From assembly GCF_018080005.1 (NCBI RefSeq), contig NZ_CP073015.1, positions 1,550,001 to 1,614,000 of the forward strand: a stretch of DNA of 64,000 nucleotides, in the 5' to 3' direction. Both the position numbers and the translations under genes were made by a program. Below, piece after piece: positions 28,126-40,281 of the stretch. The notes beneath the pieces are model-generated. The model was not told where the DNA came from, made no database searches, and saw only the letters and a list, made by a program, of their open reading frames with translations. The DNA is from Flavobacterium sp. CS20. Its GTDB lineage: Bacteria; Bacteroidota; Bacteroidia; Flavobacteriales; Flavobacteriaceae. The first letter of the stretch is position 1; each line of letters starts with the position of its first letter.

Positions 28126-29472
28126 TTAATAATGACATTTACCACATTCTATTCCACCCATATCGGCTACGGTAAATTCTTCTACATTATATTTTTTTGA
28201 TAATTCTTCGTGAATTTTAGTATAGTATCCATTGTCTTTTACCTTAACATTGGTAGTTCGATGACAATTTATACACCATCCCATTGTTAAAGGTGCGTTT
28301 TGATACATCACCTCCATTTCTTGAACAGGACCGTGACATTGTTGACACGCAATTTGCCCTACCGTAACGTGCTGTGAATGGTTAAAATAAACCAAGTCAG
28401 GTAAATTATGAATTCTAACCCACTTAACAGGTTTAGATTCACCCGTAAAAGATTGCGTGGTTTTATCCCAACCTACAGCTTCATAAAGTTTGGCGATTTC
28501 AGCATTATAATCTACATTAAATTCTTCTTTACCTTTAGCTTGTGTTTCAGGTGCCACTTCTGCGATTTGTTTGTGACAATTCATACAAACATTGAGAGAA
28601 GGAATGCCCGAATGTTTTGAAACTCGAGCTGATGAGTGACAGTATTTACAATTTATTTTATTATCACCAGCGTGAATTCTATGTGAATAATGAATAGGCT
28701 GAATCGGTTCGTAACCTTGGTCAACACCAACTTGCATCAAATAGCCATAACCAAACCAAGCCGTGGCAAGCAAAAATATAACTGCTGTAACCAAAACTAA
28801 AAATCCATTTTCAGCATAAGCTTTCCACAATGGTTTTTTTGGTCGCTCATCTTCAGATTTAATTTTAACGCCGTTTACCTCAGCAAAGCGGTTAAGCGTT
28901 TTATTGACTAAATATAAAATAACGACAAGCAGTAATAAAACAAAGGATAAAATTGCTAAAATTAAATCTGTAGAAATTTGATTACCTTGAGCTTGCCCAC
29001 CGGCAGATGCATTGTCTGCAACAGCGACTTTAGGTTCAGGTTTTGGCTGTTCCACATAAGCTAAAATATCATCGATATCTTGATTGCTCAACTGCGGAAA
29101 GGTGTTCATAGCCGTCTGGTTGTATTCTTCATAAATAGCCACTGCCCTTGAATCACCAGACTTAATAAGTTGTTGATTGTTTCTAATCCAAGCATAAAGC
29201 CATTCAAAATCACCATTATATTTATTGACGACACCGTTCAAAGCTGGTCCAACAAATCTTTCATAAGGTTTGTGGCAAGTCGCACATAAAGATTTGAATA
29301 GCTTTTCTCCCTTTGCAGGATCTCCTCCAGGAACAACTGAACTTGCGGTGTCAGTATTTTCTGCAGAAGCTGTTGCCGTGCTATCTACTTTTGCATCTTG
29401 AGAATAAGCACTAATGCTAAAAAGAATAAAGAATAAAGCAAAAAGAGAAGGGCGTAGAATCACCTTTTTCAT
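28126..29472 (-). CDS. actA: Alternative complex III multihaem cytochrome c ActA
   Basis: Six haem c motifs are present: CATCH in an N-terminal mono-haem cytochrome domain (about residues 60-150), then CKYCH, CMNCH, CQQCH, CINCH and CGKCH in the C-terminal part. A signal peptide precedes them, and two membrane helices lie between the domains (about 175-195 and 220-245). The extra N-terminal cytochrome fused to the usual pentahaem ActA is common in Bacteroidota. It is the first gene of the ACIII-oxidase operon. A TATTTTTG box on the minus strand (29538-29531) may be its -7 element. Confidence 0.92.
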   Translation of the reverse strand: MKKVILRPSLFALFFILFSISAYSQDAKVDSTATASAENTDTASSVVPGGDPAKGEKLFKSLCATCHKPYERFVGPALNGVVNKYNGDFEWLYAWIRNNQQLIKSGDSRAVAIYEEYNQTAMNTFPQLSNQDIDDILAYVEQPKPEPKVAVADNASAGGQAQGNQISTDLILAILSFVLLLLVVILYLVNKTLNRFAEVNGVKIKSEDERPKKPLWKAYAENGFLVLVTAVIFLLATAWFGYGYLMQVGVDQGYEPIQPIHYSHRIHAGDNKINCKYCHSSARVSKHSGIPSLNVCMNCHKQIAEVAPETQAKGKEEFNVDYNAEIAKLYEAVGWDKTTQSFTGESKPVKWVRIHNLPDLVYFNHSQHVTVGQIACQQCHGPVQEMEVMYQNAPLTMGWCINCHRTTNVKVKDNGYYTKIHEELSKKYNVEEFTVADMGGIECGKCHY

Positions 29473-29663
29473 AATAGTTTTCAATTAATATTAAATCAGA
29501 CTATTCGCATGTCTATAAAAAAATTGAATACAAAAATAAGATAATAGGTTGATTTTGGTAATGCTGATATTTGTTAAAAGTTAATTTAAAGTGTTTCTAA
29601 ATAATAAAATCAATCTTTGTATCAAAATAATTTATTTTTGTAAAACGTTTGAACTAATAACTT

Positions 29664-30023
29664 ATGAAAAATCTGTATTGTATCTTATTCATTTGTTTGA
29701 GCTTAGCTATAAAAGCTCAAAATACAACTGTCAACACTCAAACTTTAGATAGCTTACTTTGGCTGAAGAAAAAGATGGTTAAAGATCACGAACTCAAGTC
29801 ATTTTATACCATTCAGATTTTTTCAGGCACGAGAGAAAATGCTGAACAAACTAAAAGAGAATATGATTCTAAAGGCTATGGATATCAAGCTACAATAGAA
29901 TACGAAACGCCAAATTATAAAGTATGGGTTGGTGAGTTTCGAACAAAATTGTATGCCGATAAAGCTTTTGCTGAGCTCAAAAAAGATTATCCCAATGCTT
30001 TAATTTTTAGACCAGGGCGATAA
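29664..30023 (+). CDS. SPOR-domain protein
   Basis: The protein has 119 residues with a signal peptide (MKNLYCILFICLSLAIKAQ). A SPOR domain fills the rest (FYTIQIFSGTRENAEQTKRE, YKVWVGEFRTKLYADKAFAE). SPOR domains bind denuded glycan strands in the septal wall, so this is a small periplasmic wall-binding protein. A TATTTTTG box at 29633-29640 could be its -7 element, but no TTG at a good distance was found. Confidence 0.88.
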   Translation: MKNLYCILFICLSLAIKAQNTTVNTQTLDSLLWLKKKMVKDHELKSFYTIQIFSGTRENAEQTKREYDSKGYGYQATIEYETPNYKVWVGEFRTKLYADKAFAELKKDYPNALIFRPGR

Positions 30024-30066
30024 ATCATTTTGTAAGGTTTTAAATTTTCAAACGATAAAACAATTC

Positions 30067-31666
30067 GTAACTAATCAGTGTCAAAAATAAGACTATAAAT
30101 TTTGGATAATACAAACTGAGCATATATTTTCTTTGTGCTTATTTCAATTTTTTAAAAAAAATTTCAAATAAGCCACTCATTAGAGCTTGATTTTAAAAAT
30201 CAGACCTTTATCAACATTTTTAACTTTTTGGATTGATAACTAATTGGTTAATAATTTGTTTGTTACAAACATACCACCCTACATTTGTAAGAAAAAAAGT
30301 TGGAAAAGGATAAGCTTATAGAATCACTCTTGCAGAAGGTAGAAGAACTTTCTAAAAAGCTAATTGCTTTAGAATTAGAAAATAGTCAACTTAAAGCACG
30401 ACTTACCAAATATGAAACTCCAAAAAACAGTAATAATAGCTCCATACCACCCTCAAAGGATGAAAATAGACCAAAGAGGAAAAGCCTAAGAATAAAGACA
30501 GGGCGTAAGCCGGTGGGCAAACAGAAGAAAAGGCAATACTTTGAAGATGGTTGAGATACCTGATGTTACAGAAGAACACATACCAGATTATTGTAACTGT
30601 TGTGGAAACGACCTTTCATCACTTCCACATCAATATGCAGGAAGTCGACAGGTATTTGACATCCCTGAAATAAAAATAAAAGTCACAGAACACAAGGTTT
30701 ATAAAAAAGTTTGTCCTTGCGGTTGTGAAACAAAAAGCGACTATCCATCACAAGCAAATGCACCCGTAAGCTATGGGAATAATATTGAAAGTTTAATAGG
30801 ATATTTTCATACCAGACAATACTTGCCTTTTAAGAGAATGCAAGAAATGTTCAATACGGTTTTTAATATTCCTATAAGTGAAGGAGGAATACACTATTTA
30901 TTAAACAAACTTGTCACTAAAGCTGAACCTGCATATAATCTGATAAAACAAGAAATAGCAAACTCAAAATCACCTATCGGTAGCGATGAAACAGAGTAAA
31001 AGTATCAGGAGACAAAAACTGGGCGTGGACATGGCAAAATGAAAAAGCAACCTTTATTACCATAACTGATAATAGAGGACAAAAAAGTATAGAACAAACC
31101 TTTGAAAATGGTTTTGAAAATGCTGTGTTAGTGCACGATTGTTGGAAGAGTCATTTCAATACCAACGCTCAATCACACCAAATTTGCATGGCACATTTAC
31201 TTCGGGATTTAAACTATCTAACTGAAAAAGCACGATCATAAATGGAGTAGAGCTTGCAAAAACTTATTTTTAAAAGCCATCAACTTTAAGAAAAATATAA
31301 AAGATATAGCCTTTAACAAGGATTGTCCAATAAAGAAAAGTATAGAAAAAAGAATGGATATCATCTTAAATCATGATCCGCCAAAAGAACATAAAGAATT
31401 AATAACTTTTAAAAAAAGACTTATAAAATACAGGAACTATATCTTTACATTCCTCTATCATCTGGATGTACCTCCAGATAACAACGCCTCTGAAAGAGCA
31501 ATAAGAAATATAAAAGTAAAACAGAAAATCTCTGGACAATTTAGATCAGAACAGGGCTGTGATAACTTTGCCATACTTAGATCTGTAACAGATTCTTGTT
31601 TAAAAAATCAGCAATCAGTTTTATCTACACTAAATATTATTGCTAATTTGCGGACTGATTAGTTAC
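30067..31666 (+). mobile_element. IS66-family insertion sequence (ISBst12-like), decayed transposase
   Basis: The element is 1600 bp with perfect 13-bp terminal inverted repeats GTAACTAATCAGT (30067-30079 and, inverted, 31654-31666). It is flanked by the 8-bp direct repeat AACAATTC (30059-30066 and 31667-31674), the duplication size of the IS66 family. It holds one transposase and no tnpA/tnpB genes, as in the ISBst12 subgroup. It inserted between the SPOR gene and the TIGR04282 gene. Confidence 0.9.
30300..31662 (+). pseudogene. IS66-family transposase, at least three frameshifts
   Basis: Translated pieces in different frames join into one transposase: an N-terminal coiled coil and basic linker (30300-30554), a zinc-ribbon region with CNCCGND and CPCGCE and the start of the DDE domain ending IGSDET (30541-30999), a middle part, and a C-terminal piece with the catalytic Glu in NNASERAIRN (31354-31662). 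Breaks lie near 30540, 30997 and 31238. The copy cannot make a functional transposase as sequenced. Confidence 0.85.
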
Positions 31667-31688
31667 AACAATTCAAATGCTATAAAAA

Positions 31689-32378
31689 TTGAATTCTAAA
31701 ACCGCTATTCTCGTTTTTGCCAATTCGCCTGAAGTTGATGCTCAGCGTAAAGGAATTCAACACGGCGAAAAGTTGTTTGAACAACTGAACCAAAACTTGA
31801 TTCAAAAGGTAAAACGAAGTCGGTTACCCTATTTTATAACTACCGAGAAAACTCAAAAAGGGAAAAACTTTGGCGAACGCTTTTATAATGCTATTAGTGA
31901 TGTTTTTGAGTCTGGTTATCAACAAGTCATCACAATTGGAAATGATACACCTCAGCTTCTAACTCAACATATCCTCAAAGCTCACCAGGCTCTAAATCAA
32001 AACAATACAATCTTAGGACCTTCAGTTGATGGTGGGTTTTACATTCTTGGAATTCACAAAAACACCTTTGATGATTTAGATTTTAAAAATTTGGCTTGGC
32101 AAACTTCTAAGTTGTTCAATCAAATTAAATCAGCTTTAATTGGTCTTCAAAACAATGTGCTTTGCTTAGAAACTTTTAATGACATCGACAATATTGAAAG
32201 TTTAAAACACATTCAAAATTTTATCCATAAAATTTCAGCTCAAATACAACATTTGATTTCAATTTTAATCAAACGATTTGAGTTTATATTTTTCAACCTA
32301 CAATTTTCAACTTTAGGTGTTAATACTCAAATACCATTTAATAAAGGTTCGCCACGATTAGTCTCAATCACGCGTTAA
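31689..32378 (+). CDS. TIGR04282/DUF2064 glycosyltransferase-like protein, first copy
   Basis: This 229-residue GT-A-like protein starts at a TTG (LNSKTAILVFANSPEVD). The motifs VITIGNDTPQL and GPSVDGGFYILGI correspond to the nucleotide-sugar binding and conserved GGYYLLG-like region of TIGR04282, a family named for its link with radical SAM/selenodomain proteins and arsenosugar formation. The last about 55 residues are divergent from the second copy at 44.4 kb. It precedes the TonB receptor on the same strand by 36 bp. Confidence 0.75.
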   Translation: MNSKTAILVFANSPEVDAQRKGIQHGEKLFEQLNQNLIQKVKRSRLPYFITTEKTQKGKNFGERFYNAISDVFESGYQQVITIGNDTPQLLTQHILKAHQALNQNNTILGPSVDGGFYILGIHKNTFDDLDFKNLAWQTSKLFNQIKSALIGLQNNVLCLETFNDIDNIESLKHIQNFIHKISAQIQHLISILIKRFEFIFFNLQFSTLGVNTQIPFNKGSPRLVSITR

Positions 32379-32414
32379 AAATTTTATTTTCAAATCCTTT
32401 ATTAAATCTAAAAA

Positions 32415-35407
32415 ATGACCAGATTTTTAAGCCTGTGTTGTATTCTACTGACTTGGTTAGGATTAGCACAACAAGACATCAACGTTACCGTTATTGACCT
32501 TGAAAACAACCAAAGTATTTCAAATATTGAAATTCGATTACAAAACGAAAATCAAGGAATCAATATCACAAAAACTACAAACGAAAAGGGACAAGTGGTG
32601 TTTAAAAATATTTTGCCTTTGAACGGTTACAAAATCATTTTTGAAGGCAATACAACATACGTCCAACAACAATCAGAGCCAATCGATATCCGTTCTAACG
32701 AAAATATCAATTTACCATTTTATCTTATCTCCAAAGATTTTGCTGAACAATCTTTAGACGAAGTTTTGATTACTCAACAAAAGACGAGTCGAATTAATCG
32801 TCAAGACGCTGAAGTTTCTTTTGAGTTAGAAGCCCAAGAAATAGAAGAAATACCTGTTGAAGGCCGAGATATCACTCGAGTTCTGTATAGGATTCCCAAT
32901 GTTACTCAAGCCACAGGATTTTTTCCTGAAGCACCAAATGTGAGTATCAATGGAGCAAACCCGCTTTTTACATCCTATTTAATCGACGGGATGGATAATA
33001 ATGAGCGTTTTCTCGGTGGACAGCGTTTTGCTATTCCAGCTGGTTTTGTGAAAGACATTACCGTTTTGACCAGTAATTTTTCAGCAGAATATGGATTGAC
33101 CAGCAATGGTGTCATTGATATTACAACCAAATCTGGTGGTAACGAACATCACGGCGAAGTTTTTTTTGTGACGCGACCTGGCCTAGAAATTGACGGTCAA
33201 ACCGATTTTGCCCAACGCGATTTGTCTGGCAACTTGGTTAAAGATGGCTTTGCGAGATACCAATCTGGTTTTGCTGTTGGTGGTCCAATTGTAAAAGACA
33301 AAACTTTTTATTTTATCAATTTTGAACACACAACTGACCAAAAAGACAACCTATTAAATTCTCCAGATTTAGGAGTTATAGAAACGGTTGAAGGCACTAA
33401 TACATTCAATTATTTTTCAGCTAAAATCGACCACATTTGGAAAGAAAATTTTAGAAGTTCTTTGAGAGCCAATATCGGCGTCATCGATATAGAACAACAA
33501 GGTGGCGGACTTGAAGGTGGCGTAACCTTTCCATCGGTCGCAAGTGCACAAGAGCGTAATAGCATTAATTTGGCTTTAAAAAATGCATACAATATTGGCA
33601 ATATGAGTTTTGAAACCAATGTTCTTTATGGGCGTTTTCGTTGGAATTACGCTGACCCCGATAATGGCGCTTCGCCTCAAGTTACCGTGAGAAACCCTGC
33701 CGACCAACCTGTTGCCATTGTTGGTCATCCTGGATTTGTGTTTGACGAAATTGAAAACACGGTTCAGATTCAACAAAAATTTAAGTGGTATTTAGAAAAC
33801 CATACCATCAAAGCAGGTTTTAATTATATCAGTGGCGACCACGAATTGTTTGGCGGTGGTAATCCTAATGGAAACTACATAGTAAGATTAACCGACCAAC
33901 AACTCAACACGCTAAATAGTCAAAATATTGGTGGCGCGTTAAATGTCGATGATATTCCTTTGGATGCTGAAGTGGTGAATTATGGTGTTGAATTAAGACC
34001 TTCATCTTTTGGCACGACTCAAAACATCACGTCGTTTTATGTTGAAGATTTATGGAAAATCAATGATAAACTCAATGCCACTATAGGTTTAAGATACGAT
34101 TATGACAACTTATCTAAAGGCGGAAGCACCGATGGCGACACCGACAACATCGCCCCACGACTCAACTTTAACTTTAAACTTACTGAAAATTCTGTGATAC
34201 GCGGTGGATATGCCATTGCCTACGATAAAATTAACTATGCGATTTATAGTGATGCTTTACAATTGAACAACAATTCTGAAGACTATAAACTGCAAATTCA
34301 AGAACTCGTAAATCAAAGTATTTTACCTGCTGATACTGATATTGACCGCGTAACTTTCAATGGAAATTTGACGGCTAATTTTAGTAACATCAACTTTTTA
34401 GAAGGACCATCGCCCGCAGATTTGGCTGGAAGTGAACAAAATGTGTTTTCTAATGAAAGAAGAATATTAAATCCAAATGGTTATGACAATCCTTATTCAC
34501 ATCAATTTACTTTAGGCTATCAAGTTCAGTTGGAGAATGACAAATTGTTTTTTGTAGATGTAATGCACAATCGGGGCAAAAATTTATTTCGTTTAAGAAA
34601 TCTCAATCTGCCGAACCCTTTCCAATAGGAAGTGATTTTTCTCCTGATGATGTGAGAACCATAGAAGAAGCCGATGCAACTCGACCCATACCTATCGTGA
34701 ATGGCGTTGGAATTATTGACGGACAAGAAGTTGAAGGTGTGGCGAGAAACGTGGTAGTTACTGAAACCAAAGGCGAATCTGAATATTGGGCGACGAGTTT
34801 TAATTTGCAAAAAGCCCGAGGTCAAAACAACTATTCATATCGTGTCAATTACACTTTATCATCTTTAAAAAATGATACAGAAGATATCAACTTTAGAGCT
34901 ATGGATGCCAATAATTTTGATGCAGAATGGGGACCGTCTATCAATGACAGGCGACATAATATTAATGGTATTTTTAATTATTATCCTTTTGAAGGCACGA
35001 CCATAACTTTGGTCGCACTTTTACAAAGCGGACAACCCATCAACAGAATTCCTGACGGTGAAGTTTTTGGCACAACCGACTTGAATGGCGATGGTTCAGG
35101 CTTTGGCGATGCTTATGTGGGCAACAGCGACCGCTCACCTGGCAGATCCAGAAACAACGACCGCTTGCCGTGGAATAACACTTTTGATGTTGGTGTTCAG
35201 CATCGGTTTAAATTGAGTAACAACCACCGCTTAGAGTTTCGAGCTGATATATTTAATGTCTTGAATGCAGAAAACTTGAGTGGATTTTTTAACAATGCCA
35301 CGCAGAGTAACCAAATTCAGGCTGGACCAGCATCTTCTGGGCGTTTTGTGCGACGAAATGCTGGACCGCCAAGACAGTTTCAGTTTGGGGTGAGGTATTT
35401 GTTTTGA
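32415..35407 (+). CDS. TonB-dependent receptor with carboxypeptidase-like N-terminal domain, frameshifted near 34612
   Basis: An outer-membrane receptor of about 997 residues is obtained once one base is added in the CCC at about 34616. The frame then runs NLPNPFPIGSDFSPDD instead of stopping. It has a signal peptide (MTRFLSLCCILLTWLGLAQ), a CarbopepD_reg-like domain (residues 20-105), a plug (SINGANPLFTSYLIDGMDNN) and a long barrel ending in GVRYLF. Oar/SusC-like large receptors take up substrates too big for porins. It directly precedes the YnjB lipoprotein and may import the substrate of the following ABC transporter. Confidence 0.87.
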
Positions 35408-35423
35408 GTTTAATAAAAGTCTC

Positions 35424-35610
35424 TCGCAAAGTCGCGAAGGCGCGAAAGAATATTTTAATTAACAATAAATCTAAATAATTTTATGGCATTGATTATGGTA
35501 TCTTTATTTTTTAACTAAGGAAATAAAACTTTGCGTTCATTGCGTCTCAGCGGTGAAAATAAATAACCGCAAAGTCGCTAAGAACGCTGAGATTCTCAAT
35601 TAGTCATTTT
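35424..35610. repeat. Intergenic palindromic repeats of the CGCAAAGTCGC type
   Basis: The 241-bp gap after the receptor contains TCGCAAAGTCGCGAAGG at 35424 and a two-armed repeat, ACTTTGCGTTCATTGCGTC... at 35528 with ...ACCGCAAAGTCGCTAAG at 35565. A related copy lies at 44220-44248. These short palindromes are scattered between genes in many Bacteroidota. Confidence 0.6.
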
Positions 35611-35648
35611 ATTAAGCACATCGCAAAAACATAATTAAAGTAAAAACT

Positions 35649-36857
35649 ATGCATAAATCCATTATAACAATTATTCTAATCTGTTTTTTAGGCTGTAAAA
35701 CTGATAAAACTTCAGATGAAAGCGTAGATTTATCTGATTGGGCGCTGATTGAAACGCAAGGTCAAAGACAAAATATCAATTTGATGATGTGGAAAGGCGA
35801 CCCGAAAATCAACGCTTATATGAGCGATTATGTTTTGCCCAAGGTAAAGGCTCAATACGGGATTGATGTCAACATTGTCAGTGGTCAAGGCAATATGATT
35901 GTGCAAAGTTTGATGACCGAATTGCAAGCTAATAAAAGTGAAAGCGAGATTGATTTGGTTTGGATCAATGGCGAGACGTTTTATCAACTACGTCAGATTG
36001 ATGCCCTTTATGGTCGTTGGACGTCTGTATTGCCTAATGCTGAATTTATAGATTTTGACAATCCGTTTATCAGGAAAGATTTTCAGCAACCTATTGACGG
36101 CTACGAATTGCCTTGGGGCAATGTGCAAATGACCTTGATTTATGATCAAGCTAAGGTTAAGAATCCACCACGAAACAAAACTGAACTGCTGAATTTTGTC
36201 AAAACCCATCCAGGTCAATTTACCTTTGACAATCATTTTACAGGTTTGACTTTTTTAAAAAGTTTGCTGATCAGTTTTGCAGAAAATCCCAAAGAACTTT
36301 ATAGTGAATTTGATGAAGCTACTTATCAAAAATATAGCCAACAACTATGGGAATACATCAACAAACTAAAACCTTATCTTTGGCAAAAAGGTGAAGTATT
36401 TCCAGAAAATGTAGCTCAAATGCATCAATTGTTTGCCTCGGGTGAAATTTGGTTCAGTATGAGTAACAACGACAGCGAAGTGGATAACAAAATTAGCGAA
36501 GGACTTTTTCCTAAAACCGCACGTGCTTATGTGCCTGATTTTGGCAGTATTCAAAACAGCCATTATTTGGGGATTCCAAAACTGTCTAAGCACAAAGCGT
36601 GAGCAATGTTGGTCGCCAATTTTATGATTTCAGCAGAAGCCCAAGCTCACAAATCTAAGCCTGAAGTTTGGGGCGATGGCAGTGTTTTAGATCTTAAAAA
36701 ATTACCTGAAAATGAGAAACAACATTTTGAAAATATTGTTAGACGTCAATATGCACCACCGAGAAGTGAGCTTAATCAAAAAGCATTAATGGAGCTTAAC
36801 CCCAAATATATGATTCGATTGGCTGAAGATTTTAGAACAAAAATTATTAATCCGTGA
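35649..36857 (+). pseudogene. ynjB: YnjB-type ABC transporter substrate-binding lipoprotein, in-frame TGA at 36600
   Basis: The protein resembles E. coli YnjB over its length: a lipobox (CFLGC), LMMWKGDPKINAYMSDY, DLVWINGETFYQL, LPWGNVQMTLIYD, LKPYLWQKGE, and after the stop ANFMISAEAQ with VWGDGSVLDLKKLPE. A TGA interrupts it between KHKA and AMLVANF, in a position compatible with a CGA-to-TGA change. The last 85 codons remain open in the same frame. The truncated product would lack the end of the second lobe. The natural substrate of YnjBCD is not known. Confidence 0.85.
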
Positions 36858-36874
36858 AATTGAAGGTTTATTTT
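36792..36874 (+). repeat. Direct repeat copy A (ynjB end plus permease start)
   Basis: About 80 bp covering the last codons of ynjB and the first codons of a permease (GTGAAATTGAAGGTTTAT) recur at 40348-40430 with about four to six mismatches. Here the permease start is followed by unrelated sequence and stops within about 25 codons. The two copies bracket a 3.5-kb foreign block. Confidence 0.85.
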
Positions 36875-36964
36875 ATACTTGATGAAGTATTAATTTTACT
36901 AACTTTACCATATTCTTTTAAACATTAGGTTGATGATTTAAGGATTATTAAAAAACAAATCACA

Positions 36965-37944
36965 ATGGCTTCAAAAAATATTTCTACAATTCCCTTTTCG
37001 GTACTCGATTTGGCAATGGTAATTGAAAATAAATCTATTACACATACATTTAACAATAGTTCGGATCTTGCACAGCATGTTGAAAAATGGGGCTATAACA
37101 GATATTGGCTAGCCGAGCATCATAATATGGAAGGCATAGCGAGTTCGGCAACTGTTATACTTATCGGATATATAGCCTCTAAAACATCAACTTTACGCGT
37201 TGGTTCAGGTGGCATTATGTTACCAAATCATGCACCATTAATAGTAGCCGAACAATTTGGCACACTCGAAACACTTTATCCTCAACGTATTGATTTGGGT
37301 TTAGGTCGTGCACCTGGAACCGACCAACTAACAGCTTACGCATTGCGTCGTGATCAAAAAGCGGCTATGAAATTTTCTGAAAACATTAAAGAACTTCAAC
37401 TCTATTTATCAGCAAGCAACAAAACAGGACAAGTAAGAGCTATTCCTGGCGAAGGATTAGATATTCCAATTTGGATTCTTGGCTCAAGTACCGATAGTGC
37501 TTATTTAGTCGCTTCACTGGGTTTGCCTTATGCCTTTGCCAGCCACTTTGCTCCCGCACAACTACATCAGGCATTAGCAATATACCATCAAAATTTTCGT
37601 CCTTCCATGCAACAAAAAAAACCTTATGCTATGGCATGTGTAAACGCTATTCTGCTAATACAGATGAAGAAGCAGAAGAACTTGCCACTTCTTTCAAGAA
37701 ACTGTTTCTGGGTATTATTACAGGTAAGCGCGAAAAACTACAAGCTCCAACTGAATTATCAAAATTTTATATAGACCCTCTCAAAGAACAAGCTTTACAA
37801 CAAATGATAAAATATTCATTTGTGGGAAATTCTGAAACAGTAAAAAATAAAATGCAACAATTTTTAAATGAAACACTTGTTGACGAACTCATGATTACGA
37901 GTGCTATTTACGACCATCTGCACGACTACATTCTTATGAAATAA
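36965..37944 (+). pseudogene. LLM-class flavin-dependent monooxygenase, frameshifted near 37650
   Basis: The N-terminal 225 residues show the bacterial luciferase-like fold ([80 protein letters not shown]). One base is missing near 37650, after which the second frame continues with [14 protein letters not shown] to the natural end. The whole would be 326 residues, close to MsnO8-like oxidoreductases (about 335). The substrate is unknown. It lies in the block inserted between ynjB and its permease. Confidence 0.85.
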
Positions 37945-37957
37945 TCAGCAAATTTAA

Positions 37958-38331
37958 AAGCTGAATTCAAGTGAGTTTTCGCATTTGACCGATTTAGTAA
38001 CCAAAACTGCAAATAAAAATCCATTAAACTTCGACATTAAAAACGAACATAAGTTTTACGAATACAAAATAAAACGCTTCCTGACTGATGTTGCACTTGG
38101 AATGATGCCATCACAAGTTTGGACAGGACAATATGATGCAACAGGTGGATATTTAATTGTCAAAGAAAATGGAGATGTTTTGTGTTATCATATTTATAAC
38201 AGAAACGAATTTGAGAATTACTTGCTAAATAATACAAAACTCGACACTGCAAGTTCTTCTCGACACGGATTTGGAAAAATTTATAAAGAAAACAGAGAGC
38301 TATTTTTTAAACTGAATTTACTAATTAGGTT
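37958..38331 (+). pseudogene. C-terminal remnant of a HpaII-like type II restriction endonuclease
   Basis: About 120 codons open at 37958 without an obvious start. KFYEYKIKRFLTDVALGM, VWTGQYDATGGYLIVKENG, CYHIYNRNEFENYLLNNT and SSRHGFGKIYKEN resemble the end of the HpaII restriction endonuclease family as I remember it. The N-terminal two thirds and the partner methylase are absent. The IS66 element at 38332 interrupts the frame just before its end; across the 8-bp duplication the original end reads NLLIRFIK and then a stop. The family call is from memory and not searched. Confidence 0.6.
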
Positions 38332-38406
38332 GTATCCCACCGACTAACTACATATTTGACACATAATAATTTGAGCATAGATTTGATGTCTTAAAAAACA
38401 TCAACT

Positions 38407-38757
38407 ATGTTAACATTACATGACACACTCAAATTTGAGTTATACTTAGAACCAACCGACATGCGAAAGAGTTTTGACAGCCTATCAGGTATTGTAAAAA
38501 CAGAACTTAAAGCAAACCCAACTAGTGGAACAGCTTATTTGTTTGTCAACAAGCTACGCAATAAGATAAAGATTTTGCACTGGCGTACTGGTGGCTTTAT
38601 ATTGTATTACAAACGACTTGAAAAAGGAACTTTTACACTTCCTGATTATGAAAAATCTGTGCGAAGTATCATTTTAGATTATGCTCAATTAGTCTTACTT
38701 TTTGATGGCATAACCATAGGAAATTTAACACAAAAAGAACAACAAAAAGCTGTATAA
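38407..38757 (+). CDS. tnpB: IS66 accessory protein TnpB
   Basis: The 116-residue protein has the TnpB signature: EPTDMRKSFDSLSGIV, the central AYLFVNKLRNKIKILHW and GGFILYYKRLEKGTF. TnpB is needed for transposition of many IS66 elements; its mechanism is not clear. It is intact and followed 38 bp later by the transposase. Confidence 0.93.
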   Translation: MLTLHDTLKFELYLEPTDMRKSFDSLSGIVKTELKANPTSGTAYLFVNKLRNKIKILHWRTGGFILYYKRLEKGTFTLPDYEKSVRSIILDYAQLVLLFDGITIGNLTQKEQQKAV

Positions 38758-38795
38758 AGCTTTGTCATTACTGATATTTTACGTATTTTTATATC

Positions 38796-40281
38796 GTGAT
38801 GACGTATCAAGAATTACTCAAAAAAAACGAAGAAAACAGCATTTTTATAAAAAATCTAAAAGCAAAAAATGCATCACTACAAGCTCAATTAGATCAGCTT
38901 GTAAAACTCATTAACGGCTTCAAGTCTGAACGCTTTGTTTCTAATGAAGTATCTAATGAGCAATTCAATCTGTTTTCAGATACCAACCAAGAGATAGAAG
39001 CGTCAGAAGAAGAACCATCGCAGACTATAACTTACAATCGTAAGAAGAAAAAACACCATGGGCGTAATAAACTACCTGAACATCTACCAGTAAAAGAAGT
39101 TATCATTGAGCCAAAAGAAGATACAGAAGATTTGGTGAAATTGGAGAAGAAGTTTCAGAAACCTTAGAATATACCCCAGCAAGCTTAATAAAAAGACGCA
39201 CGATACGACCAAAATGCGCCAATAAAAGTAAGGACAAAATAATCATAGGTGAGTTACCTACTCGTCCTATCCCAAAATCAATAGTTGAAGCTTCCTGTTA
39301 GCCTATATATTAACGGCTAAATTTGTTGACCATTTACCTTTATACAGACAAATTCGACGTTTCAAAAGAGAATTTGGTTGGGAAGTAGCTCAAAGCACAA
39401 TGTGCGATTGGGTTGATAGCTGTTGTCAACTATTAGATCCGCTATACAATACCTTAAAACAAAAAATATTAGAATCCGATTACATACAAGCAGATGAATC
39501 CCCGATTAAAGTATTAGACAAAGACAAAAAAGGAAGCACCCACCAAGGTTACCAATGGGTATATCGCAACCCCTTGCAAGGTCTTGTATTATTCAATTAT
39601 CACAAAGGACGTGGGCAACACGGTTATAAAGAGATATTACTCAATTACCAAGGCTATTTGCAATGCGATGGCTACCAAGTATATGATAAAATTGGGCAAC
39701 AACAAGGTATTACATTAGTAGGATGTTTGGCACATGCTCGAAGAAAATTCTTTGATGCAAAAGACAATGACTCAACTATAGTAAATAAAATTCTTGAACA
39801 AATTCAAAAAATATATCTCGAAGAAAGAGAAATAAAAAAAATAGCAAAAGAAGACTTAGCACTCAAGCAAAAGTTACGAGAAGAAAAAATAGCTCCAAAA
39901 CTTGAGCAAATAAAAACTTGGATAGAAGCACAAAGCATAAAGGTATTACCTAAAAGTGCAGTAGGTAAAGCTATGAGTTATTACCTCAATCAATATCCAA
40001 AAATAAAAGCCATTACATTAGATCCGAGATTAGAGTTAGACAATAATCTAATTGAAAACGCCATACGTCCGCTTGCACTAGGAAGAAAAAATTATCTTTT
40101 TGCTGGATCACATAAGGGAGCTCAGAACATTGCTATAATGTACTCTTTATTTGCCAGTTGTAAAATCAATAATGTAAACCCACAAGAATGGTTGAAAGAC
40201 GTACTTGAAAAAATACCAGATTATAATATTCAAAAACTTGAAGAATTACTCCCTAATAATTGGATACAAAATCATAAATAA
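38796..40281 (+). pseudogene. tnpC: IS66 transposase TnpC, two single-base deletions
   Basis: Three frames join into one 495-residue transposase: an N-terminal coiled coil (38796 on), a middle piece (IIIGELPTRPIPKS, VDHLPLYRQIRRFKRE), and a C-terminal DDE part with the Asp in QADESPIKV, CDGYQVYD and the Glu in NNLIENAIRPLALGRKNY. The breaks are a missing A in the AAA at about 39136 and a missing C in CC at about 39297, both in homopolymers. Adding two bases restores a length divisible by three. Confidence 0.88.
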